NCBI RefSeq assembly: GCF_020509005.1
Contig: NC_063021.1
Location: 62,001 to 126,000 of the forward strand
Source of the DNA: Fulvia fulva
Taxonomy: Eukaryota; Ascomycota; Dothideomycetes; Mycosphaerellales; Mycosphaerellaceae
Reading direction: 5' to 3'
Length of the DNA: 64,000 nucleotides
Below the pieces are notes generated by a model. That model was not told the DNA's origin. It saw nothing but the letters and a program-made list of their open reading frames with translations, and searched no databases. This document shows positions 21,944 through 31,708 of the stretch, piece by piece. Position 1 is the stretch's first letter; the number at the start of each line of letters is the position of its first letter. The position numbers were made by a program, and so were the translations under genes.

Positions 21944-24900
21944 TCAAAACCCAAAATTATCCAACAACGAATTCGAGTCCGGCTCCTTGAATTGCGTCGG
22001 CTCCCTCTTTGGCTTCTCTTCCTTCACCTCCACCTCCGGCTTAGGCGCAGCCTTCTTCGCCTTCAATTTCGCGAGCAGTTCCGCAGCTTTGGCTTCTCGT
22101 GCGGCTTTCCCGTCCATCACCGGTGGAGGAGCAGGATCCGCGAAGTCGTCAAGCATCGAAGGTATCTTTCCTTCCTGCTTCGCCGGCGAGGGCTTGGATA
22201 TATTGAGGTCTGCAAAGTCGTCGAGGACCGATTTGGGTCCAGCGTCGATGCCGTTGGTGATCGTGTTGGATTGGAAGGATGCGTTGTTCGTGGTTGGAGT
22301 GTGCTTGAACTCCCATTGACTGACGAGCTCCAGAGCAAGCAACCACAATCCCATCCTTCTCAAGAGCCTGGCAGAGCGAAGCACGGCGTCATATTCATGC
22401 TCACTTGGCGTATTACCTCGCAGTGGTGAGTACAATGAGACGGTGACTGGATCGTCTTGCTTCCAAGTCTTGACAAGGCCATCCAGCGGCCTTACAAGCG
22501 AGTCGGCCGCTTCCAACTTATTCTTCATCACGCTATGGCACCAGCTCATCAGCCATCTGTTGCCTTCCTGTTGAGCCTGCGGCATGATTCGGTCGTCAAG
22601 TAGCTTCTTTAGCTCGGACGAGCCGTCGCCGCAGTAGAGTCTCGCTACGGCGATAGCGAGCTGTGGATCTTCACATTGTCCCGCGAGGATGGCGATTGCC
22701 GAAGATGGATCGTCTGCGAGGAGAAAGAAGGCGGCACTGTAGTGGAAGCGACGCTTTCCCATGAGGGCGTAAGCATTCTTCTTTGCTGCAGTCTTTGCAT
22801 CGGGTTGGGCGAAGTCTTTCTTGAGGAAGTTCATAGTCGTCCTTTGCTCCTTGTGCCATGTTGCAATGCGCCACAGCGCCAGAAGTGTGGCTTTCTTGTG
22901 CAATGCTAGGTAGTACATGCTTGCGTTTACAGGATTTGGCGGTGACTCAGATCGATACGCAGTCTGACCGAGCTGCTCGAACACAGCCTCGAGTGCTTCT
23001 CGATCTGAGAGCCATGCCATGATGCCGTATCTGCTGGCTGCGGACCATGTGAGCTTGTTGTCATGATGCAGCACGAGGATGTCGAGAAGAGCTTGCTGCG
23101 TGGTGCTATGCGATGCAAAACAGATCGCACGCCAGTCCATACTTGGCGTAAATCGTTCGATATGGACCTCTCCATTCGGCTGCTGTTGGCCGTTCTTGAG
23201 AAGCTCTTCATCATCGTGGAGCAGGATCTGCAGCTTCCAGCTGAACAGATAGCGTAGTGCATTGCGATCGAGGGCGTTTACATGCTCGCGCAAACACACC
23301 ATTGCTTCGACGATGTGCTTCAGGCGCTGCTGCTCAAGATCTGATATTCGTGGCAGATTCTTTTCTTCGAGCTGTTCTCGTAGATCAGCGATACTGTCAT
23401 CGTCAAGCCATGAATCTTGGCTAGTCGTCTGTGCTATCAGTGAAGTGGCTGACTCCTCCAGCAAAGGATCAAGATAATCGCCGTCACTGTAGAACTTGAG
23501 TTTCTGTGCCAGGCATTTCAGCAGACTTGCCGCAAGACCAGGCTGTCCGTGGTGCAAGAGCTGGGATAGCATACTTGGATGCCACACCGGTAGTGAATCT
23601 TTGATCTTCTCTGCGAAGCTCGAAAGACGCATGGCCTTGTCATCGCTCTGCTCGGCATCGATAGCGTCTCTGGCTTCGTGTGAGAGCGCCGACAGGTCCA
23701 CATTGGGGAAGGAAATAAAGATGCTGTTGGCCGCAGATATCGCCAAGCTACCGTCCGACAGCCATGCCATCCCGCTGACCTGGAAACCCAAGCCGGAGAG
23801 AGAAATAGTCCTGACGCTTATCCACGTCGGCACTTTTGAAGAATGATGCTCATAGCGACCTTGGGCCAGCATCTCGACAGAATCAGTATGTGCAACGGCG
23901 AGAAAATTGTGCCTGGGCTTTGGTGTGAAGCATGCCAAACGTGAAACAGGCCAGCCCAGAGTCTGCCGGTGCTCGATGTAGCCATCAGTCAGGTCCGCGA
24001 CCACAAGCTCCCTGCGGTCCTGCGAAACCAAGGCTGCAAACTCCCCAGTGGCTGCAAAGAGAGCTGGCTCCAACAGACCTGTCTCGAAGGTGATGAATGG
24101 TTCGAGGTCAGCAGATTCTGTCACGTCATCTGATAGCAGCGTGCATGCAACGCGGCCTTCTTTGGTTGCGCTGATTAGGCAGACCCGTTCGCTGTCGAAT
24201 GGCATTGCAACTAGTACTGTAAAGGCGTAATCCTCTTCCAGTGCAAGTCGCTGCACCTGGAGCGCGGCACTGTCATGTGAAGACAGGCGGGAAGTCCACA
24301 CAAGAATCACTTTCGCATCATCTTGTACGAAAACACCTTGCACTTTCTGCCCATCGCTTGTCGCAACGTGAAACGTACCACCTTGAGCCATTGTATAGGG
24401 AGACTTCGCGATGCGGTCGCCGTTCTTGTCCCACAATGAGGCTTCGGTAGCGGAGATTGTCAGCAGGACCGTGCCGTCTTGCAAGGTCGTCGCAGCCAAC
24501 ACGTCGGAGCTGATGCCATAAGATCTGCGTGCTCGCAACGACTTCGATCGTCCAACCTCCCACTGCGTAAGCTCATTGTGAGACCTCGATACAATGCCTT
24601 CACCAGATGGCTGAAGCTCGAGAACGTCAGAGTCGTGCCCACACCACGCTGGCGCTGCCCTCAGTCTATCCTCTCCAGGTGCGGAAAGCGAGAAGAACGA
24701 TTCGACCTGCCCCTGCCACCACGTGATCTCGCCACCATCTGCAATGGAGTGCGACAGCATGTGGAACTTGTCATCCTGGAACCAAGCTCCGCAGACTGCA
24801 GGACTGCCTCGCATCTTGAATGAGACACCTTCTGCGTGGGTGATGTGCACAGGTTGTGTGGGCGTCTGGTCTTCTGTCCGTCGCTTGTGGCCGATGCTCT

Positions 24901-25996
24901 GCAGTCCCCATGCGGACATTCTACCTTGGCCATCGAACGCTACGACCACGTCTGGTTCATTCGAGATCATCTCCTTAAGCAGCTCCTTCGTATGGTCGAC
25001 CTTGCCATCTTTTGGCAAGCCAATGGCGGCATTGACTGCAGCGCAGAAATGCTCAGACGACAGTACAACAGCATAGCGCGGCGCTTTCGTAGGCTGCGTC
25101 TGCCCCTTGATGGTCAAGCTCGGCGACGGCGGTATCGCTGCTATCAGATCGACCGTCATGTGCAGAACCAAGATGTCGACTTCATGTGAGCCCGTAGCGC
25201 GCCATACTCGTAGTACACCGTCGTTGGCGATCGTATACAGGACTTCAAGATCTTCATCGTGCCTGCCACTGAGCCCACTGGCTCGCCTCGCTTCCGTGTT
25301 CTCGTCATGTGGTCTCCATTGGAGATGTGTCACAGCTCCAGGATGCGGTAGGTAGGTGTGGTCGAACAGACACTCCTCGAAGCTCAGTCTTCGCCAAATC
25401 TTGACGAGCCGGTCGTACCTTCCTCGACTTGCGATCAGAGTCGCACTAGGACTAAAGGCTGCCTGGTGTATCGGGGATGCCAGGTTCTTGCTCCATGTCG
25501 CTCTCCTGTGTTCTATGTCTTCTCCATCAACTGCAGCGATATTTGGACTGACATTCTTGCTGGCAGGTCGCGTGCTGAACAGTGTGATCAGCTGGCTCCC
25601 TCCGATCAAAGCTTCACCGTCATCTCCCCAGCTTAAGCAATGTGCCACATCATCCGCATCTTCCCTGGCTAGGAGCAATGCCTTCTCCCACCAGACCTTC
25701 GTCCAACCGTCAGTCTGAGGTTCCAACACCCATACATCTTTTTCTTCCGTGACAATGAGCTTCCCCGTCTTATCCTCTGCCGCTACTGCGACCAGATTGT
25801 GCTTGAAGCGAATCGCTTGAACGAGGTTCGTGGGCGAGGAGAGGATATTCAGCTGCTGGCCGGAGATGTAGGCAATGTATCGTTTGAAGCGGAAGACGAA
25901 TGCCGCGAATGATTGAAAGCCTTCGACCGGGGCTCCGGGGAGAAGCTGGGCGAATTGTGTGGTCGAGGCGTTGCTGCCGGGGGAGGTGGATGGCAT
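21944..25996 (-). CDS. Rav1-like subunit of the RAVE complex (V-ATPase assembly)
   Basis: Large cytosolic protein of 1350 residues encoded in a single exon. Rav1, with Rav2 and Skp1, promotes reassembly of the vacuolar/endosomal H+-ATPase. The ATG at 25996 (MPSTSPGSNAST) is the first in frame. The N-terminal half is made of WD40-like blades (for example QAAFSPSATLIASRGRYDRLVKIWR and VTHLQWRPH, then YTIANDGVLRVWR). The second half carries the Rav1/DmX C-terminal helical region, with ALRYLFSWKLQILLHDDEELL, YGIMAWLSDREALEAVFEQLG, YYLALHKKATLLALWRIATW and FFLLADDPSSAIAILAGQ. The tail is low-complexity and Lys/Glu-rich and ends LLDNFGF. The family call rests on the combination of WD repeats and the C-terminal signature. 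It is shorter than animal DMXL proteins, as expected in fungi. Confidence 0.88.
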   Translation of the reverse strand: MPSTSPGSNASTTQFAQLLPGAPVEGFQSFAAFVFRFKRYIAYISGQQLNILSSPTNLVQAIRFKHNLVAVAAEDKTGKLIVTEEKDVWVLEPQTDGWTKVWWEKALLLAREDADDVAHCLSWGDDGEALIGGSQLITLFSTRPASKNVSPNIAAVDGEDIEHRRATWSKNLASPIHQAAFSPSATLIASRGRYDRLVKIWRRLSFEECLFDHTYLPHPGAVTHLQWRPHDENTEARRASGLSGRHDEDLEVLYTIANDGVLRVWRATGSHEVDILVLHMTVDLIAAIPPSPSLTIKGQTQPTKAPRYAVVLSSEHFCAAVNAAIGLPKDGKVDHTKELLKEMISNEPDVVVAFDGQGRMSAWGLQSIGHKRRTEDQTPTQPVHITHAEGVSFKMRGSPAVCGAWFQDDKFHMLSHSIADGGEITWWQGQVESFFSLSAPGEDRLRAAPAWCGHDSDVLELQPSGEGIVSRSHNELTQWEVGRSKSLRARRSYGISSDVLAATTLQDGTVLLTISATEASLWDKNGDRIAKSPYTMAQGGTFHVATSDGQKVQGVFVQDDAKVILVWTSRLSSHDSAALQVQRLALEEDYAFTVLVAMPFDSERVCLISATKEGRVACTLLSDDVTESADLEPFITFETGLLEPALFAATGEFAALVSQDRRELVVADLTDGYIEHRQTLGWPVSRLACFTPKPRHNFLAVAHTDSVEMLAQGRYEHHSSKVPTWISVRTISLSGLGFQVSGMAWLSDGSLAISAANSIFISFPNVDLSALSHEARDAIDAEQSDDKAMRLSSFAEKIKDSLPVWHPSMLSQLLHHGQPGLAASLLKCLAQKLKFYSDGDYLDPLLEESATSLIAQTTSQDSWLDDDSIADLREQLEEKNLPRISDLEQQRLKHIVEAMVCLREHVNALDRNALRYLFSWKLQILLHDDEELLKNGQQQPNGEVHIERFTPSMDWRAICFASHSTTQQALLDILVLHHDNKLTWSAASRYGIMAWLSDREALEAVFEQLGQTAYRSESPPNPVNASMYYLALHKKATLLALWRIATWHKEQRTTMNFLKKDFAQPDAKTAAKKNAYALMGKRRFHYSAAFFLLADDPSSAIAILAGQCEDPQLAIAVARLYCGDGSSELKKLLDDRIMPQAQQEGNRWLMSWCHSVMKNKLEAADSLVRPLDGLVKTWKQDDPVTVSLYSPLRGNTPSEHEYDAVLRSARLLRRMGLWLLALELVSQWEFKHTPTTNNASFQSNTITNGIDAGPKSVLDDFADLNISKPSPAKQEGKIPSMLDDFADPAPPPVMDGKAAREAKAAELLAKLKAKKAAPKPEVEVKEEKPKREPTQFKEPDSNSLLDNFGF

Positions 25997-26640
25997 TGTG
26001 GTACGTGTTATCTCTTGTCGAGTTTCATGATGTTTGTCCGGTGTATGATGGGGTGAGGTGTCGTTGGGCCCGATCTGGAGCGGCGATGGCTGCGATGCAC
26101 AGGGTTCCTGGCTGTATGTACAGTACACAAGAAGCAAGACAGAAGGTCACGCAGCAGACATGCACGCACATGCACCTTGTGAATCCTGGTACATCTCGCG
26201 CAGCGCGTCGTCTCGCATCGAGCCGAGAGCCACGTGTGGTCTTTTGTGGAGGACCACGTGTACACGGATGCTTAAAGCTTTACTTTGCCTTGTCGAGGCT
26301 TGCGACTTCTTTGACAGCTTCCTTAACACTACATTCACACGTCATGTACCTCAGACATGGGAACCAACACCCAAAGCAGCTCAAGATGACTAGCCAGGCT
26401 CGCCCATGCTTGCTGCTGACAGACAGCATATGGAACGAGCCCGCAACTACGTCAAACAAACAACATCAAGTGTCTGTATGCATCCGAGCGCTACCTTGTC
26501 TGCTACATAGCAAAGCCTTGGACCAGCACGCAGACTGCATACCGCCCATGGATAGGTATTTGACAAGACCTTCCAGCCGTCACAACGAGCAAGGTTGAGC
26601 CGCCATCTTGGTCGATTGGAAGTCCGCAACCGACACGGCC
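25997..26640. other. Intergenic, Rav1-like promoter side
   Basis: This region lies upstream of the minus-strand Rav1-like gene and must hold its promoter. No other feature was recognised. Confidence 0.5.
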
Positions 26641-27718
26641 CATGGAATGCTGTCCTGTCGCGAGCGCTCTACCATGGTCGCTTCCAACGCCTCGAGAACA
26701 TGTTACAACTCCGGGCAACTTCATGATGGCTATGTGTTATTGTCTCGGCAGAGAGTGGGGTCAATCCTCACACCTTGTTCCGCGATGCAAGTGTACATTC
26801 ATCCATCACCCGCATCGATGCGCCTGTCAGACTCTGTGGATGTTCGCGACAGTGACGAACACCGCAAAGCCAGAATCTATGCCGAGAACGCCCAGGCGCT
26901 GTGGCCTTATCGCATGAACATGGAGTTGGGAGCATAGCAGCATTTCTTGGTCGAGGCTCTCAAGTCACTGACCGGCGTCCACTCTGTCACCATGACTATC
27001 GAGGAGAGCTGGTCCACGGATGATATCGTGTTCCCACCAGACGACCAGGCATACACATTAGCGGTGGAGTGCTTACAGCGAGCAGGAACCCGTATCGCAA
27101 ATTTGTACGTCGAGCTCGACTCGGGGGCGACCATTGATAGCCAAGTGCTTTGCACGAGCCACTGCTGGCAAGCATGGGACTTGGGAGCACTACACTCGCT
27201 ACGTATCGAAAGTTTCCGCCCACCTGAGCCGAACGCGGGAGGTGAACCAGGGCTGCGTCCTATTCTGTCGAAATGCTCGCGCTTGCTTACCGAGCTGAGG
27301 TTGGAGTACTGCGATGATCTATTTGGGCAGCCCCTTGACTTGAGTGAGACTGGAACATGTTCGTGTGAACGTAAAGGAATTTCGCCAACTGGGTTTCTGG
27401 CCTACATCAGCTTCAGAACCTTAAAATTGCGGAGAGCGTCGGTCGAGCCTCGTGCGATATTGGGTTTCGGTCATTGAAACCGCTTTTGATGCCATCAGGA
27501 ACCACATATCGAAGATGCAGGTGAAACTCGATCCGTTGTACGTCTGGCTGGACGAATACGCTAGCCCGACAGCATTCTACCTGAGCTACCACACGGGACG
27601 CTCAAAGGATGAGGCCATGTTCAAGCCCACCAGCGATGATGAGATGAATGCAAAATGCCGAGCAGTCATCGACTACCTCAGTCACTCGGCTGAGTGGGTG
27701 CTGGGCGACGAGGATTAG
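26641..27718 (+). pseudogene. Possible relic of an LRR/F-box-type fungal gene
   Basis: A plus-strand frame is open from near 26640 to 27477 except for one in-frame TAG at 26935-26937 (GA-stop-QHFLVEALKSLTGV). A different frame then continues to 27718 (VIETAFDAIRNHISKM...WVLGDED). Segments such as ALHSLRIESF, LLTELRLEYCDD and FRTLKLRRASVEPRAILGF look like the degenerate leucine-rich blocks of fungal F-box-like proteins. No clean start, splice sites or complete domain could be assembled. I interpret it as a decayed gene; an alternative is chance open frames in GC-rich DNA. Confidence 0.35.
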
Positions 27719-28409
27719 TGGGCGGACACGAGGCACGCACACTCGATCTCCTGCTGCGGATGGTCTCAACAAGACATCTCTACCACTCCAGAGGTCGAAG
27801 ACTCGAGCCGCATCGAATTCGACTTTCGGCTGGCTCACTGGATTCAATGCCTGGATGTACACATTGCTCTGACGCGGCGGCAACGGTGCACAGCAAGAAG
27901 CAATCGGAACCACGATGGTAGGTCAGGAATTGACCGCACGCATCCTACGTGATCGATCGTCCGAAGAGTGGCCTGGATCTGTTGCATGACGAAGGCCAGG
28001 ACGACATTCCACATACTCGCAACGACAAGTGAACAGCCGGACTTAAGCAGTACTGTCTGAATGCCGTGCGCACGATGCATGCGTATATCCTTCACGCTTA
28101 TCCGCTTCAGTAATTGTTGCATCCTTCAGCAGAGGTATACGAATGGAGGTTAGCGCTGGCTGGGACTTCATGCTTGACGAGCTGACACATCCATTGCGTT
28201 GTCCAATCCATTGGCCGATGGATCGTAAACACACGTAACACTGTCGGGATGGTGCACCACCGACTACCGTTGCTGAAGCTCAACCACGATGTTACATAAC
28301 ATGAGTTCCATTGCGTGGGACTACCATTAACGTCAAGCGTGACGCAATCAGCACACTCATACAACACAGCAGCCTCACACAACAGCATTACGACCCTCAC
28401 TACATCAAT
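27719..28409. other. Intergenic, nothing recognised
   Basis: This stretch holds the promoter side of the epimerase-like gene at 28410. No RNA gene, repeat or coding region was recognised. Confidence 0.5.
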
Positions 28410-29335
28410 ATGCGTGTCTTCATCACCGGCGTCTCTGGCTTCATCGGCACGGCAGTAACCAAAGATCTCATCACCCACGGCCACGAAGTCATCGGCCTCG
28501 CCCGCAACGATGCCTCCGCCGACAAAATCACAAAGCTTGGCGGCACACCTCACAAAGGCGACCTCTTCGACCTCGAAAGCTTGAAAGCAGGAGCAGCATC
28601 CACCGACGCAGTGATCCACCCCGCTTTCGTCCACGGCTTCAGCTCCCCCGACATCGTAACCAAAAACTGTGCCACAGACCGCGCCGCCATCTCAGCCATG
28701 GGCGAGGCCATCGCCGGTACTGGCAAGGCTCTGATCATCGCAAGCGGTACTCTGGGACTCGCTGAACCAGATGGGAAGCCTGCGACAGAAGACACACCTG
28801 GAGCGAGAGGATCAGGTTTCTCTGAGAGGACTTTGTCCGCGGATCTCGTTCAGACTCTTAGTAAAGATCAAAACATCCGTGGCATGGTAATCCGCCTCGC
28901 CCCCATCGTGCACGAGGTGGTCGCGGTGGCTTCTTGCATATCCTCCCGCCAATCTTCCGCCAAGCTGGCTTTGCGGGATACATTGGCGATGGCAACAATG
29001 TGTGGCCGGCGGTTCATAATCAGGATATTGCGGTCTTGTTCCGGCTTGCGTTGGAAACGGGGAAGGTGGGGGCTATATATCATGGCACGGTTGAGGAGGC
29101 TGTGAAGACGGGGGATTTTGTGGAAGCTATTGGGAAGAAGATGCAGCTGCCTGTTGAGAGCAAGAATGGTGAGGAACCGAGTGTGCTGGGGTTTGCGGCG
29201 ATGGTACTGGCTATGGATGATCCGACTTCGAGTGTGAAGACGCAGAGAGAGCTGGGGTGGAAGCTGGTGCATAGGGGGTTGTTGGCGGAGATTGAGGCGG
29301 GGGAGATTGAGGAAGTAGATCCACAGACACAGTAG
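28410..29335 (+). pseudogene. NAD(P)-binding epimerase/SDR-like gene with one frameshift
   Basis: Atypical short-chain dehydrogenase/epimerase. The ATG at 28410 opens a Rossmann start (MRVFITGVSGFIGTAVTKDL, with the GxxGxxG-type loop), then ALIIASGTLGL and MVIRLAPIVH. At about 28915 the frame changes: reading one base over continues as GGFLHILPPIFRQAGFAGYIGDGNNVWPAVHNQDIAVLFRLALE and runs to the stop at 29335, as expected for this family. The break looks like one missing base in a GGTGGT context; no intron fits. This may be a real pseudogene or a single-base assembly error, and the otherwise intact sequence favours a recent event. Full length would be roughly 305 residues. Substrate is unknown. 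Confidence 0.75.
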
Positions 29336-29663
29336 GAGGTGTTTGTGATTGAAAAGATAGCCAAGACATCAGAAGAGCTGCTACATAGCATCGGCCTTGC
29401 CTGTACGACTACGTTCTCTACGAGGCAATGGCGCGCTGTGAGCTTCGAGCAGAACTCAATCATGACCAGTGTCACCATGAAGCCCTCAGCTGCAATGAAA
29501 AATTGTCATCGGCCCCGGACCCCTCTTGCTCGCATTACACATGCTTGCCTAGCTTGCCTGATGGTGCCCCGAGCTTTAAGCTAAGCCCAATCGAGCCAGT
29601 TCCGAACGACCTCTAAATCCCGAAGTGAATCCCAATTCCCTCTGCCACACTACAACCACCAAA

Positions 29664-30533
29664 ATGGTCAAACCCCTCGCCTTCAAAGGCGACAAGAAAC
29701 CCGCCAAGAAACGCAAACGCGATCCCGATGCCGCCGACTCCGCACCCTCCAAATCCCTCGCAACCTCCGGACCCGCAGACGACGACGAAAACTGGGTTTC
29801 AGCAGACACAGTTGACGACATATCAGGGCCCGTCATGCTAGTCCTGCCAAGTGAGAAGGTCAGCTGCGTGGCCGTGGATCAGTTCGGGAAGGTATTTACG
29901 AGTGAGGTGGAGAATATGGTGGAGGGACAGCCGAGTACGAGTGAGCCGCACGATGTGAGGCAGGTCTGGGTTAGTCAGAGGATTGTGGGGACGGGGGAGG
30001 GGTTTACGTTGAAGGGGCATCATGGGAGGTGAGTGAAGGCATCAAAAGAGAATGGTGAATGTGGATAGGGACGGGTGGTGCTGACAAGTTGGAACAGGTA
30101 TCTTGGCTGCGACCAATACGGCTTCCTCTCCGCGCAGCGCGAAGCAGTCTCCCCCGAGGAAACCTTCAAAATCACCCCATCACCCACCGAAACCGGCCTC
30201 TTCAACATCTCCAACACCCGCACCGACAAGACCCGCTTCATCGCCGTATCCTCCTCCGACAAAACACCCACCGAGATCCGAGGCGACGCGGACGAACCGG
30301 ATGAGAGCACAGCGATCCGCATCAGAATGCAGGCGCGCTTCAAGCCGAAACACAAAGTCGAGAAGGCAGAGAAGGTCCGGGCGAAGATTAGTAGGAAGGA
30401 GCTGGAGGATGAAGTGGGTAGGAGGTTGGAGGATGAGGAGGTGAGGAAGTTGAAGAAGGCGCGCAGGGAGGGGGATTATCATGAGGTTGTGTTGGATGTT
30501 AAGGTTAAGGGGAAGCATGATAAGTTTGCTTGA
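29664..30533 (+). CDS. FRG1-like protein
   Basis: Nuclear or nucleolar FRG1-family protein with a beta-trefoil (fascin-like) fold; relatives bind F-actin and RNA and associate with spliceosomal complexes. Exons 29664-30028 and 30098-30533 join across a 69-nt phase-2 GTGAGT...ACAG intron, giving 266 residues. The N terminus is Lys-rich (KGDKKPAKKRKRD), a likely nuclear localisation signal. The core carries ENWVSADTVDDISGPVMLVL, GFTLKGHHGRYLGCDQYGFLSA (the junction falls inside this signature) and EAVSPEETFKI. The C terminus is charged and helical and ends VKGKHDKFA. The splice is strongly supported because it restores the conserved GRYLGCD block. Confidence 0.88.
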
Positions 30534-30895
30534 AGTGGTTCACATATGGGGATGTGAGGATATGAGAATATGAAGCACTGATTCGAGCAGTCAGGAGCTG
30601 CAGCTGGTACCGTACTGTGGAGACAGGCCTGCAGCGCATTCACGGCGGTCGGTCAACTCAGTCGGGTCTTCAGAGATCAAGCAAACGATGGAAGCGGCGC
30701 GCAAAAGGTCTGCGTGAGATATGGAGAGCGACGATGATATGGGTACCAAGCTGCCAGCAGCCATCGCTGCTATAATCCACTGGCTTAATACCCGGAGAGC
30801 TTCTCACTACGGCCACAGTGTTCCTTCTCGGCCCCCATTCTCGGCTCTCTTTGGCTCAGCGCCCAGCTCGCCACAGATCCCAACTTCGATCGCAA
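30534..30895. other. Convergent intergenic spacer
   Basis: The FRG1-like gene and the minus-strand hypothetical gene end towards each other here. No feature was recognised. Confidence 0.5.
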
Positions 30896-31378
30896 TCAAC
30901 GAGCATGATACCACTCCTTCCCCTGATCACCATGCATCGTAACTTTCACCGACGGCAACGTCCTCAGATCGCCTCCCGGCTTCCGTCCATCCTCTACCCT
31001 CTCCGCACCTAGTCCCGCCGACTCCTCCGACGCCGTCGTCAACCACGACGATGGACTTTTCGGCATGTCCTTATCCCGCGACGCCGACCCATCTCCCTCC
31101 AGTTCCGAAGTTGGCGATGCAGACACGACTCGAACAGTCGGATTCGTGAACAGACCTGCCGGGATCTGCGGTGCTTGCGATGCGATCCGCGTTGCTCGAG
31201 AACTTTCTGGTGTGTCGTGTGAAGTCGAAGGCGAGGGTGTGGTGTTTGTAGGGAAGCGGGAGGGAGTCTTGGCGGGTGCGAGGATGGGTTTGGGAGGTGG
31301 GAGGGTGTTGTGGTAGGGGTGTGCGATCTCGCTTGGGTGCTGCTTGTGGAAGCAGGAGAGTTTGCGGAGGAAGTTCAT
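30896..31378 (-). CDS. Hypothetical Pro/Ser-rich small protein
   Basis: A 160-residue frame starting MNFLRKLSCFHKQHP. The rest is rich in Pro, Ser and Thr, with the conserved-looking pieces IPAGLFTNPTVRVVSASPTSE and TLPSVKVTMHGDQGKEWYHAR at the end, which suggests constraint rather than chance. No membrane helix, signal peptide or known domain is seen. Cys9 in the basic N terminus could be a lipidation site, but this is speculative. The frame stays open upstream of 31378, but that part is Pro/His-rich and I prefer the later ATG. It lies divergent to the 31709 gene with about 330 bp between starts. Confidence 0.5.
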   Translation of the reverse strand: MNFLRKLSCFHKQHPSEIAHPYHNTLPPPKPILAPAKTPSRFPTNTTPSPSTSHDTPESSRATRIASQAPQIPAGLFTNPTVRVVSASPTSELEGDGSASRDKDMPKSPSSWLTTASEESAGLGAERVEDGRKPGGDLRTLPSVKVTMHGDQGKEWYHAR

Positions 31379-31708
31379 GATTTGCTCTTGAGGAGGTGGT
31401 GGGTGTGTGGTGGGTTGAGGAGGGTGTTTGCTTGGAGGGGTTGGTGGGATATATGGGAGAGCGTGCGGAAGTGAGACGTGGTGAGATGGTGAATGAGGTC
31501 GATTGGATCTGGTGAGCGAGACATGCACGTAAAAGACATGGTGAGATGGTTGAGACAGTGAATGCGAAAAGGCGCTCCTCCTTGCAGCGTTTGCGAAAAG
31601 TGGGCCCGCATGTGATCGCCCCCACCGAATGTCTCAGCTTCGTCTCACTTCTCAGCATCCACCTCGTTTTGCACCTCGCCAAAAATACCGCGCAAACACA
31701 AGGTCAAG

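Noticed and set aside
22000..25900. Numerous plus-strand frames of 60-120 codons
   Set aside because: They lie opposite the uninterrupted 1350-residue Rav1-like frame and have no domains.
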